From: JBFHNV01 sp965365655
GTDB lineage: Bacteria; Pseudomonadota; Gammaproteobacteria; HK1
Assembly (NCBI GenBank): GCA_965365655.1
Contig: CBDUCN010000212.1
Coordinates: forward strand, 1-9,402
DNA: 9,402 nucleotides
Reading direction: 5' to 3'
Of this stretch, positions 1-6,643 are shown piece after piece. Under the pieces are notes generated by a model. The model was not told the DNA's origin. It searched no databases and was given only the letters and a program-made list of their open reading frames with translations. The position numbers were made by a program, and so were the translations under genes. Position 1 is the first letter of the stretch; the number at the start of each line of letters is the position of its first letter.

Positions 1-336
1 GCCGGCGTGCCGTTCAACTTCGCGAACGTGATCGCGCTGCCGCTGCTGCTCGGTGTCGGCGTGGACAGCGGCATCCACATGCTGACGCGCGCGCGGATGA
101 GCCACGGCGGCGCGCTGGCCGGGTCCAGCACCGCGCGAGGCGTGCTCACCAGCGCGCTGACCACGACGGTGAGCTTCGGCAATCTCGCGTTCTCCGGGCA
201 CCCGGGCACGGCCAGCATGGGCGTGCTGCTGACGGTGGGCATGGTGGCCACGCTGCTGTGCACGCTGCTGGTGCTGCCGGCACTGGTGCGGCTGGCGGCG
301 GCGCACGGGCCCGCCGCCGCTCGCGGCGCGACATGA
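1..336 (+). CDS. hpnN: Hopanoid transporter HpnN, RND/MMPL family, C-terminal part (5' end outside window)
   Basis: The frame is open from the first base and gives the last 111 residues of a protein that begins upstream. The stretch VIALPLLLGVGVDSGIHM has the shape of transmembrane helix 10-11 of MMPL/RND exporters. It is followed by a TS-rich segment (TSALTTTVSFG) and two hydrophobic helices, ending in LPALVRL just before a short Ala/Arg tail. These are typical of the second RND half. In HpnN, an inner-membrane protein of roughly 850-900 residues, family knowledge points to moving hopanoids toward the outer membrane. Assignment to HpnN rather than another MMPL protein rests on the GVDSGIHM helix and on the overlap with hpnA. 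The stop codon overlaps the hpnA start (ATGA), so the two are probably co-transcribed and translationally coupled. Confidence 0.85.
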   Translation, partial: AGVPFNFANVIALPLLLGVGVDSGIHMLTRARMSHGGALAGSSTARGVLTSALTTTVSFGNLAFSGHPGTASMGVLLTVGMVATLLCTLLVLPALVRLAAAHGPAAARGAT

Positions 337-1325
337 CCACGCTGGTGACGGGCGCGACCGGGCTGGTCGGCTCGGCGGTCACCCGCGCGCTGCTGGCCCG
401 CGGCGAGCGCGTGCGGGTGCTGTGCCGGCCGGCCGGCGCACGCGCGAACCTGCAGGGGCTGGACGTCGAGATCCACGAAGGGGACCTGCGCGAGCCCCTG
501 TCGCTGGCCGGCGCCGTGGCCGGCTGCCGGGCGCTGTTCCACGTCGCGGCGGACTACCGCCTGTGGGTGCGCGAGCCGGACGAGCTGTACCAGGCCAACG
601 TCACCGGCACGCTGGAGCTGCTGGCGGCGGCGGCCGCCGCCGGGGTCGAACGCATCGTGTACACCAGCAGCGTCGCGACGCTGGGACTGAACGCGGACGG
701 GACGCCGGCCGACGAGCGCACGCCGGTCGATCCGCAGCGCATGATCGGCCACTACAAGCGCTCCAAGTACATCGCCGAGGACCAGGTGCGCCGGCGCGTG
801 GCCGGTGAAGGCTGGCCCGTGGTGATCGTGAATCCGTCGACCCCGGTCGGCCCGGGCGACGTGCGGCCCACGCCCAGCGGGCGGATGCTGCTCGACGCGG
901 CCCGCGGCCGGGTGCCGGCCTACGTGGACACCGGGCTGAACCTGGTGCACGTCGACGACGTCGCGGCGGGGCACCTGCTGGCCCTCGAGCGCGGGCGCGT
1001 CGGCGAGCGCTACATCCTGGGCGGCGACGACATGAGCCTGCGCGAGATCCTGACGGCGGTGGCGAGCCTGTGCGGCCGGCGCCCGCCGGCGGTGCGGCTG
1101 CCGCACCTCGCGGCGCTGCCGGTGGCGGCGGCGAGCGAGCTGTGGTGCCGCGTGCGCGGCCGCGGCGAGCCGCTGGCGACGCTGGATGGCGTGCGCATGT
1201 CGATGAAGCGCATGTACTTCAGCTCCGCGCGCGCCGAGGCCGAGCTGGGCTACCGCGCGCGGCCGGCGATGGAGGCGATCCGCGATGCGGTGGAGTGGTT
1301 CCGGGAGCAGGGGATGCTGGAGTGA
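333..1325 (+). CDS. hpnA: Hopanoid-associated NAD-dependent sugar epimerase/dehydratase family protein HpnA
   Basis: A 330-residue extended short-chain dehydrogenase, the usual HpnA length. The Rossmann motif TGATGLVG is at residues 6-13 (glycines 7, 10, 13). The acidic residues after the second beta strand (EGD, 49-51) bind the adenine side in this family. The active-site set is TSS at 111-113 and YKRSK (Tyr141, Lys145). HVAADYRLW (70-78) and YQANVTGTLELL (86-97) match the hopanoid-associated subgroup. The family is cytosolic and is thought to modify an NDP-sugar or a hopanoid sugar/polyol side chain; its exact substrate is not established. The start ATG overlaps the hpnN stop, and I see no strong ribosome site, which fits translational coupling. 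An open extension to base 258 encodes only an Ala/Arg-rich shadow of hpnN and was not used. A GC-rich hairpin follows the stop. Confidence 0.9.
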   Translation: MTTLVTGATGLVGSAVTRALLARGERVRVLCRPAGARANLQGLDVEIHEGDLREPLSLAGAVAGCRALFHVAADYRLWVREPDELYQANVTGTLELLAAAAAAGVERIVYTSSVATLGLNADGTPADERTPVDPQRMIGHYKRSKYIAEDQVRRRVAGEGWPVVIVNPSTPVGPGDVRPTPSGRMLLDAARGRVPAYVDTGLNLVHVDDVAAGHLLALERGRVGERYILGGDDMSLREILTAVASLCGRRPPAVRLPHLAALPVAAASELWCRVRGRGEPLATLDGVRMSMKRMYFSSARAEAELGYRARPAMEAIRDAVEWFREQGMLE

Positions 1326-1337
1326 ACGGGCGTTGCG

Positions 1338-1371
1338 CGCGGCGCGGCGGGCCCGGCCTCCCCGCGCCGCG
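1338..1371. terminator. GC-rich hairpin between convergent hpnA and HpnL-like gene
   Basis: Bases 1338-1347 (CGCGGCGCGG) pair perfectly with 1362-1371 (CCGCGCCGCG) around a 14-base loop, 13 bases after the hpnA stop. No T-run follows, so this is a strong hairpin that may act as a terminator for hpnA rather than a canonical intrinsic terminator. Chance inverted repeats are common at this G+C content. Confidence 0.4.
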
Positions 1372-1415
1372 TTCGCAGGCAGCGGGTGATGACAAGCAGC
1401 GGCCGCACATGCCGT

Positions 1416-1429
1416 CCCGGCGCGCCGGG
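1416..1429. repeat. 14-base perfect palindrome CCCGGCGCGCCGGG
   Basis: A perfect self-complementary 14-mer lies 48 bases downstream of the stop of the minus-strand membrane protein gene, in the 151-base convergent spacer (1326-1476). It could form a hairpin at the end of the minus-strand transcript. No T-run is present and it contains only G and C, so chance occurrence is possible. I see nothing else in this spacer apart from the hairpin at 1338-1371. Confidence 0.3.
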
Positions 1430-1476
1430 CCGATGCCCGTTCCGGGCGCGTCGCGGCTCCCCCGGCGTCCGCGCGC

Positions 1477-2547
1477 TCAGTCCCCGGCGCGCAGCGTCCC
1501 GCGCGTGAGCGGCGCGCCCGCCGTCAGCCGGGCGCTGGCCGCGAGGCCGGCGAGGATCCACACCAGCTCCCGGGCGCGGCGCAGCAGCGCGACCGCGAGG
1601 CCGCTGCCGGCGTCGCCGGTGATCGCGCCGGCAATCAGCATCACCGCGCCGTCCTGCGCACCCAGGCTGGCCGGGATGAAGAACGTCGCGGCGCGCACCA
1701 TCTGTGCGACCGCCTCGATGATCCAGGCGTCCTGGAAGGTCGCCGGGACGCCCATCAGCGTCAGCGTGAGCCACACGCCCAGCGCGCCCAGCATCCAGTT
1801 CGCCATCCCGAGCGCGAGCACCAGCGCGAGCCGTCCGGGGGACGTCGAGTAGAACGTCACGAGCCGCCGGTCGAGGTCCTGCATCGCCGTCAGCGCGCGC
1901 GTCAGGCGCGGGTGCCGGCGCGCGGCGCGGCTGGCCAGCAGCGAGCCCAGCCGCAGCCGCTGCACCAGCCAGAACGCGCCGATGCCGGCGCTGAGCAGGG
2001 CCAGCCCGACGCCCGACAGCGTGCGCGCCTCGGCGGGGATGCGCGGGTCGTCGCTCATGACGACGAAGCCCACCGCGAGAAAGGCCACCAGCGAAAGCAC
2101 GTTGGCGGTCTTCGCGAGCACCAGGGACGCCCCCGACGCGGTGAACGGAAGGCCGTAGCGGCGCTTCAGGATCAGCGCCTTCACCGGCTCGCCGCCGATG
2201 CCGCCTAGCGGGGTCAGCACGTTCCAGCACTCGCCGGCCAGGCGCACCGCGTACAGCCGCGCCGTCCACCGTGCGGTGCGCGGGGTCCCGTCGAGGGTGA
2301 GCTGCCACGCGAACGCGTCGCACAGGAACTCGACGGCGTACACCGCGAGCAGCAGCGCGAAGCCGGCGACGCCGACCGCGGCCACCTGGGTCAGCACCGC
2401 GGCCAGCTCCGCCTGCGTCAGCAGCCACGCGAACAGCGCGGCGCCGCCGAGCAGCAGCGCGATGCGCGTCACGCGCACGCCGGCGTGCGGCGCGCGGTCG
2501 CCTCGCGGCGCGCGCAGCCGGCCGCCTTCTGTACTTTCCCATTTCAT
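1477..2547 (-). CDS. Multi-pass membrane protein, lysylphosphatidylglycerol-synthase TM (PF03706) family, HpnL-like
   Basis: 356 residues from the ATG at 2547. After a charged 27-residue leader come about seven or eight hydrophobic segments (near 28-43, 53-78, 139-163, 178-196, 238-267, 283-310, 325-340). Diagnostic stretches are LAGECWNVLTPLGGIGGEPVK (103-123) and IPASLGAQDGAV (291-302), as seen in the PF03706 superfamily, which contains lipid flippases and the hopanoid-cluster protein HpnL. An inner-membrane lipid or glycolipid translocation role is inferred from the family, not shown. The start is uncertain. The frame is open to an ATG at 2616, but that would overlap the divergent nucleotidyltransferase gene; GTG codons at 2478 and 2472, just before the first helix, are also possible. 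No clear ribosome site precedes 2547. I am sure of the fold family, less sure that it is true HpnL. Confidence 0.8.
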   Translation of the reverse strand: MKWESTEGGRLRAPRGDRAPHAGVRVTRIALLLGGAALFAWLLTQAELAAVLTQVAAVGVAGFALLLAVYAVEFLCDAFAWQLTLDGTPRTARWTARLYAVRLAGECWNVLTPLGGIGGEPVKALILKRRYGLPFTASGASLVLAKTANVLSLVAFLAVGFVVMSDDPRIPAEARTLSGVGLALLSAGIGAFWLVQRLRLGSLLASRAARRHPRLTRALTAMQDLDRRLVTFYSTSPGRLALVLALGMANWMLGALGVWLTLTLMGVPATFQDAWIIEAVAQMVRAATFFIPASLGAQDGAVMLIAGAITGDAGSGLAVALLRRARELVWILAGLAASARLTAGAPLTRGTLRAGD

Positions 2548-2602
2548 TGCAGGACGATCTCGTGCGCGTGACAGTAACCGGGAACACGCGGAGGGCGCGA
2601 CG
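2527..2602. promoter_or_regulatory. Divergent control region with an AT-rich island between HpnL-like and nucleotidyltransferase genes
   Basis: Bases 2527-2552 are about 38 % G+C by count (10 of 26), in strong contrast to surrounding DNA. The island lies at the shared 5' ends of two divergent genes, where promoters for both are expected. I could not find a convincing -35/-10 pair with normal spacing on either strand. The best plus-strand candidate, TTGCAG (2547-2552) with CAGTAA (2572-2577), has a 19-base spacer and is weak. The island partly overlaps the proposed start of the membrane protein, which leaves that start open to doubt. Confidence 0.3.
2590..2594 (+). promoter_or_regulatory. Ribosome binding site of the nucleotidyltransferase gene
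   Basis: GGAGG ends 8 bases before the ATG at 2603. It is one of the clearest Shine-Dalgarno sites in the window. It fixes the start at MRAIILAAG rather than the long upstream extension that is open in the same frame. Confidence 0.75.
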
Positions 2603-3355
2603 ATGCGGGCCATCATCCTGGCGGCGGGGGTCGGCTGGCGGCTTGGCGGCGGCGAGCAGCCGCCGAAGTGCCTGCTGCGCTTCGACGGCCGCAGCCTGCT
2701 CGAGCGGCACCTGGACGCACTCGCGCGCGCCGGCGTCGAGCACGTCAGCGTGGGCGTCGGCTACCGCGCCGACGACGTGCGGGCGGTGCTCGCCGGCACG
2801 GACGCTCCGCCGCGGGTGGACGCCGTCTACAACCCGCACTTCCGCGACGGCAACGTGGTCACGCTGCACACCCTGGCCGCGGCGCTGGACTGCGGCGACG
2901 ACGTGCTCGTGATGGACGCCGACGTGCTGTACCACGAGGACGTGCTGCTGCGGCTGGTGACGTCGCGGCACGCGAACTGCCTGCTGCTGGACCGCGAGTT
3001 CGAGGCTGGCGACGAGCCCGTGAAGCTGTGCCTGCGCGAGGGCCGGGCGGTGGCCTTCGGCAAGCAGATCCCGTCGAGCCTGGTCCATGACCGGTGCGGC
3101 GAATCGGTGGGCTTCTTCCGATTCGCGCCGGACATGGCGCGCCGCCTCGCACGGCAGGTGGCCGGCTACGTCGCGCGCGGCGAGCGTGACGCGTACTACG
3201 AGGACGCGATCCGGGATCTGCTGCTCGAGCGGCCGGACGACTTCGGCGTCGAGGACGTGACCGGGCTGCCGTGGATCGAGATCGACTTCCAGGAAGACGT
3301 GGAGCGCGCCGAGCGCGAGGTCATGGCGCGCATCCTGGAGCACGCCGCGGCCTGA
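2603..3355 (+). CDS. Nucleotidyltransferase, LicC/MobA-like (probable NTP:phospho-alcohol or sugar-phosphate nucleotidyltransferase)
   Basis: 250 residues, starting at an ATG with a good GGAGG site. Residues 3-14 (AIILAAGVGWRL) with PK at 21-22 form the nucleotide-binding loop of NTP-transferase proteins. One normally conserved small residue of the GxGxR loop is Trp here (GVGWRL). MDADVLYH at 104-111 supplies the metal-binding aspartates 105 and 107. YNPHFRDGNVVTLHT (76-90), DAYYEDAI (196-203) and PWIEIDFQEDVERA (223-236) resemble small cytidylyltransferases that activate phosphocholine, inositol phosphate or phosphonates, more than MobA. The protein is cytosolic with no fused domain. The substrate cannot be read from the sequence. 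It is divergent from a lipid-flippase-like gene and sits inside a hopanoid locus, so activation of a lipid headgroup is a fair inference, but unproven. Enzyme class is fairly sure; specific role is not. Confidence 0.8.
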   Translation: MRAIILAAGVGWRLGGGEQPPKCLLRFDGRSLLERHLDALARAGVEHVSVGVGYRADDVRAVLAGTDAPPRVDAVYNPHFRDGNVVTLHTLAAALDCGDDVLVMDADVLYHEDVLLRLVTSRHANCLLLDREFEAGDEPVKLCLREGRAVAFGKQIPSSLVHDRCGESVGFFRFAPDMARRLARQVAGYVARGERDAYYEDAIRDLLLERPDDFGVEDVTGLPWIEIDFQEDVERAEREVMARILEHAAA

Positions 3356-3357
3356 GT

Positions 3358-3400
3358 TCCCGGATCGCCCGGGACGCCGGTCGCGCCGCGGGCGGCGCGC
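3358..3400. terminator. Two hairpins in the 46-base convergent spacer between nucleotidyltransferase gene and dxs
   Basis: TCCCGG (3358-3363) pairs with CCGGGA (3369-3374) around 5 bases. Just after it CGCGCCG (3382-3388) pairs with CGGCGCG (3393-3399) around CGGG. They fill almost the whole gap between the two convergent stop codons, so they could end transcription from both sides. Neither has a T-run. Confidence 0.4.
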
Positions 3401-3401
3401 G

Positions 3402-5309
3402 TCAGCCGGGCTCGCCGCCCGCCGCGCGCGCCGGCCCCGCGTCGCGCGCGAGGCGGGCGCGCACCGCCGCGAGGATCCCGTCCGCGTCCAGGCCCGCGTC
3501 GCGCAGCATGTCGCCGCGCCCGCCGTGCTCGATGAAGCGGTCCGGCAGCCCCAGGTTGAGCACGCGCGCGCTCACGCCGCGCGCGGCCAGGCACTCGTCG
3601 ATCGCGCTGCCGGCGCCGCCGCCCACCGCGTTCTCGTCGACCGTCACCACGAGGTCGTGGCGCGCCGCCATCTCGCACACCAGATCCTCGTCCAGCGGCT
3701 TCACGAAGCGCATGTTCACCACCGTCGCATCCAGCGTCGCGCCGGCCTCCAGGCACGGTGCGAGCATCGGGCCGAACGCGAGGAACACGACGCCGCGACC
3801 CTCGCGGCGCACCTCGGCCTTGCCCAGCTCCAGCGCGCGCATCTCGCCGCGCACCGCGACCCCCGGACCGGTGCCGCGCGGGTAGCGCACGACCGCCGGG
3901 CCGTCGAGGGTGAACCCGGTGTAGAGCATCTGCCGCGTCTCGTCCTCGTCCGCGGGCGTCATGATCACGATGCCCGGCAGGCAGCGCAGGTAGCTCACGT
4001 CGTAGGCGCCGGCGTGGGTCGGGCCGTCGCCGCCGACCAGGCCCGCGCGATCCACCGCGAACAGCACCGGCAGACGCTGCAGCACCACGTCGTGCACCAC
4101 CTGGTCGTACGCGCGCTGCAGGAAGGTCGAGTAGATGGCCACCACCGGCTTGAGGCCGTCGCACGCCATGCCTGCCGCGAGCGTGACGGCATGCTGCTCG
4201 GCAATCGCCACGTCGAAGTAGCGCTCCGGGAAGCGTTCGGCGAAGCGCTCCATCTTCGAGCCCTCGCGCATCGCCGGGGTGATGCCGACCAGGCGCCGAT
4301 CGGCGTCCGCCATGTCGCACAGCCAGTCGCCGAACACCTGCGAGTAGGTGGGGCCGCCGCCGGCGCCGCCCGCGGGGGCGATGCCCACCTGCGGATCGAA
4401 GGGCGCGCTGATGCCGTGGTACTTCACCGGGTCGCGTTCCGCCGGCGCGTAGCCCTTGCCCTTGCGTGTCACCACGTGCAGCAGCTGCGGGCCGCGCAGC
4501 GCGCGCACGTTGCGCAGCGTCGCGAGAAGCGCGTCGAGGTCGTGACCGTCGATCGGACCCACGTAGTTGAAGCCGAACTCCTCGAACAGCGTCCCCGGCA
4601 CCACGAGCCCCTTCACGTGCTCCTCCGCGCGGCGGGCGAGCTCCCACGCCGGCGGCACCCGCGACAGGATGCGCTTGCCGCCCTCGCGCACCGTGCTGTA
4701 GAGGCGTCCGGAGATGAGCTCGGCGAAGCGCCGGGTGAGCGCGCCGACGTTCGGCGATATGGACATCTCGTTGTCGTTGAGCACGACGAGCAGGTCGGCG
4801 CCCACCTCGCCGGCGTGGTTCAGCGCCTCGAAGGCCATGCCGCAGGTCAGGCCGCCGTCGCCGATCACCGCGACGCAGCGCCGCCCGCTGCCGCTCTCCC
4901 GGGCCGCGATGGCCATGCCGAGGGCGGCGCCGATGGAGGTGCCGGCGTGTCCGACGCCGAAGGTGTCGTACTCGCTCTCCTCGCGCTTCGGAAACGGCGC
5001 GATGCCGCCCCACTGGCGCACCGTGAGCATCTGCTCGCGGCGCCCGGTCAGCACCTTGTGCGGGTAGCCCTGGTGGCCCACGTCCCACACGATGCGGTCG
5101 TCAGGGGTGTCGTAGAGATAGTGCAGGGCGACGGTCAGCTCCACCGCGCCGAGGCCGGCGGCGAAGTGGCCGGTGGAGCGCGACACGCTGTCGACCAGGA
5201 ACTCCCTCAGCTCGCGCGCGACGCGGGGGAGCTGCGCCGGCGTCAGGGTGCGCAGGTCCGCGGGCGACGCGATGCGCTCGAGCAGCGGGTAGCGGGGGGC
5301 AGCCGTCAT
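3402..5309 (-). CDS. dxs: 1-deoxy-D-xylulose-5-phosphate synthase (DXS)
   Basis: 635 residues, full family length. DXS is a cytosolic thiamine-diphosphate enzyme that condenses pyruvate with glyceraldehyde 3-phosphate, the entry step of the MEP isoprenoid pathway. Visible signatures: STGHFAAGLG with His48; DVGHQGYPHK with His79; GDGGLTCGMAFEALNHAGE (150-168) and LNDNEMSIS (177-185), the thiamine-diphosphate/Mg motif; KGKGYAPAE; YHGIS; AEQHAVTLAAG with the catalytic Glu371; and DRAGLVGGDGPTHAG (Arg421, His432), which contacts substrate. The start at 5309 gives the usual N-terminus (YPLLERIASPADLR). The frame stays open for 376 codons upstream, but that is antisense to hpnH. A sigma-70-like promoter lies 30 bases upstream. 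Within a hopanoid locus the likely job is to boost precursor flux to squalene. Whether a second dxs exists elsewhere cannot be seen. Confidence 0.97.
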   Translation of the reverse strand: MTAAPRYPLLERIASPADLRTLTPAQLPRVARELREFLVDSVSRSTGHFAAGLGAVELTVALHYLYDTPDDRIVWDVGHQGYPHKVLTGRREQMLTVRQWGGIAPFPKREESEYDTFGVGHAGTSIGAALGMAIAARESGSGRRCVAVIGDGGLTCGMAFEALNHAGEVGADLLVVLNDNEMSISPNVGALTRRFAELISGRLYSTVREGGKRILSRVPPAWELARRAEEHVKGLVVPGTLFEEFGFNYVGPIDGHDLDALLATLRNVRALRGPQLLHVVTRKGKGYAPAERDPVKYHGISAPFDPQVGIAPAGGAGGGPTYSQVFGDWLCDMADADRRLVGITPAMREGSKMERFAERFPERYFDVAIAEQHAVTLAAGMACDGLKPVVAIYSTFLQRAYDQVVHDVVLQRLPVLFAVDRAGLVGGDGPTHAGAYDVSYLRCLPGIVIMTPADEDETRQMLYTGFTLDGPAVVRYPRGTGPGVAVRGEMRALELGKAEVRREGRGVVFLAFGPMLAPCLEAGATLDATVVNMRFVKPLDEDLVCEMAARHDLVVTVDENAVGGGAGSAIDECLAARGVSARVLNLGLPDRFIEHGGRGDMLRDAGLDADGILAAVRARLARDAGPARAAGGEPG

Positions 5310-5338
5310 GGGCGGGAACGTCCGGAGGCCGGCACCGC

Positions 5339-5367
5339 ATGGTATTGGCGCTCCCCGACCCTGGCAA
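5339..5367 (-). promoter_or_regulatory. Sigma-70-like promoter of dxs
   Basis: On the minus strand TTGCCA (complement of 5362-5367) is followed after exactly 17 bases by TACCAT (complement of 5339-5344). Four of six bases match the -35 consensus and four of six match the -10, with ideal spacing. Transcription would start near 5332, leaving a leader of roughly 20 bases before the dxs ATG at 5309. No strong Shine-Dalgarno site is seen in that leader. Confidence 0.6.
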
Positions 5368-5412
5368 GACGCCCCAAGTCCTTGAAAGGATGCGGCTCGC
5401 GACCCGCTCCCG

Positions 5413-5418
5413 TACCAT
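5413..5418 (+). promoter_or_regulatory. Possible -10 box for hpnH
   Basis: TACCAT on the plus strand, the same hexamer as the dxs -10 on the other strand, lies 50 bases before the hpnH start. The nearest -35-like hexamer, TTGAAA (5382-5387), is 25 bases away, too far for standard spacing, so the promoter is only tentative. It would need an activator or a different sigma factor. Confidence 0.25.
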
Positions 5419-5456
5419 TGACCGCGTGTCCGCGCCGGGCGCGGGAACCGGACCTC

Positions 5457-5462
5457 AAGGAG
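5457..5462 (+). promoter_or_regulatory. Ribosome binding site of hpnH
   Basis: AAGGAG lies 6 bases before the ATG at 5469. It is a near-perfect Shine-Dalgarno site and fixes the hpnH start. Confidence 0.8.
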
Positions 5463-5468
5463 TGACGG

Positions 5469-6584
5469 ATGGGCGTACCGCTGCGGCAGGCCCTGACCAT
5501 CGGCGGCTACATCCTCCGCCAGCGGCTGAAGGGCAACCGGCGCTATCCGCTGGTGCTGATGCTGGAGCCGCTGTTCCGATGCAACCTGGCGTGCGCCGGC
5601 TGCGGCAAGATCGACTACCCGGAGCACATCCTGGACCGGCGCATCTCGGTCGCGGACGCGCTGGCGGCCGTCGACGAGTGCGGCGCGCCGGTGGTGTCCA
5701 TCGCCGGCGGCGAGCCGCTGCTGCACAAGGAGATGCCGGAGATCGTGCGCGGCATGCTCGCGCGGCGGAAGTACGTCTACCTGTGCACGAACGCGCTGCT
5801 GCTGAAGAAGCGCATGAAGGACTACAGCCCGTCGCCGTGGCTCACGTTCTCGGTGCACCTGGACGGCAACCGCGATCGCCACGACGCGTCGGTGTGTCAG
5901 GACGGCGTGTTCGACCGCGCCGTGGAGGCCGTGCGCGAGGCCCGGGCGCGCGGTTTCCGCGTGACCGTGAACTGCACCCTGTTCCAGGGCGAACGCCCGG
6001 AGGAGGTCGCGCAGTTCCTGGATCAGTGCATGGCGCTGGACGTGGAGGGCGTGACGATCGCCCCGGGATTCAGCTACGAGCGCGCGCCGAAGCAGGAGGT
6101 GTTCCTGCGCCGGCGGGTGTCGAAGCAGCTGTTCCGCGACGTGTTCCGGCTCGGCCGCGGCCGGCGCTGGCGGCTCAACCACTCGGCCCTGTACCTGGAC
6201 TTCCTCGCCGGCAACCAGGACTACCAGTGCACCGCGTGGGGCAATCCCACCCGCAACGTGTTCGGCTGGCAGAAGCCGTGCTACCTGCTGGTCGGCGAGG
6301 GCTACGCGTCCAGCTACCGCGAGCTGGTGGACGGCGTGGACTGGTCGCGCTGGGGCCTCGGGCGCGATCCGAAGTGCGCGAACTGCATGATGCACTGCGG
6401 ATTCGAGCCCACCGCGGTCAACGACGCGGTGAGCCATCCGCTGAAGGCGCTGTGGGTGGCGCTGCGCGGGCCGCGCACCGCCGGGCCGATGGTGGACGAG
6501 CCACCGGTGCGCTACCCGATCCCGCTGGAGGCGGCGACCGCGGACGGCGACGGCGGGGACGGCGGCTCGCGGCGGGTCGCCTGA
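5469..6584 (+). CDS. hpnH: Radical SAM adenosylhopane synthase HpnH
   Basis: 371 residues. CNLACAGC carries the radical-SAM cluster cysteines Cys38, Cys42 and Cys45, followed by the SAM-binding SIAGGEPLLH (78-86). Family knowledge: HpnH joins the 5'-deoxyadenosyl group of SAM to diploptene/hopene, giving adenosylhopane, the first step of C35 side-chain synthesis in the cytosol or at the inner membrane. The N-terminal GGYILRQRLKGNRRYPLVLMLEP stretch and the C-terminal CANCMMHCGFEP (Cys303, Cys306, Cys310; the DUF3463 region) match HpnH and its close relatives. The last about 20 residues are Asp/Gly-rich and look variable. The start is fixed by AAGGAG. HpnG, the next enzyme, is not in the window. 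The downstream genes hpnB, hpnM and mlaA run in the same direction and may share its transcript. Confidence 0.95.
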   Translation: MGVPLRQALTIGGYILRQRLKGNRRYPLVLMLEPLFRCNLACAGCGKIDYPEHILDRRISVADALAAVDECGAPVVSIAGGEPLLHKEMPEIVRGMLARRKYVYLCTNALLLKKRMKDYSPSPWLTFSVHLDGNRDRHDASVCQDGVFDRAVEAVREARARGFRVTVNCTLFQGERPEEVAQFLDQCMALDVEGVTIAPGFSYERAPKQEVFLRRRVSKQLFRDVFRLGRGRRWRLNHSALYLDFLAGNQDYQCTAWGNPTRNVFGWQKPCYLLVGEGYASSYRELVDGVDWSRWGLGRDPKCANCMMHCGFEPTAVNDAVSHPLKALWVALRGPRTAGPMVDEPPVRYPIPLEAATADGDGGDGGSRRVA

Positions 6585-6619
6585 CAGCCCGTGAACGCGC
6601 CGCGCCGCACGCCGCGTCG

Positions 6620-6643
6620 CGCCGCCGAGCCGTCCCGGCGGCG
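6620..6643 (+). repeat. Inverted repeat in the 92-base hpnH-hpnB spacer
   Basis: CGCCGCCG (6620-6627) pairs with CGGCGGCG (6636-6643) around 8 bases. A second small hairpin, CCGCG (6648-6652) with CGCGG (6656-6660), follows directly. The spacer 6585-6676 contains no supported gene. The hairpins could stabilise or attenuate the transcript between hpnH and hpnB, but with nearly pure G+C sequence they could also be accidental. Confidence 0.3.

Noticed and set aside
1250..3343. Very long open frame on the minus strand through the membrane protein and across the nucleotidyltransferase gene
   Set aside because: It is Arg/Ala/Pro-rich with no family motifs, and overlaps two well-supported genes in other frames. 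Such frames are expected at this G+C content because stop codons are rare.
3525..5465. 646-residue plus-strand open frame opposite dxs, rich in His, Arg and Ala
   Set aside because: It is exactly antisense to a full-length DXS with intact motifs and has repeated low-complexity composition; a mirror of GC-rich coding sequence.
5310..6437. Open extension of dxs by 376 codons upstream, making a possible fusion protein
   Set aside because: The extension is antisense to hpnH, has no recognisable domain, and the normal DXS N-terminus starts at 5309 behind a promoter.
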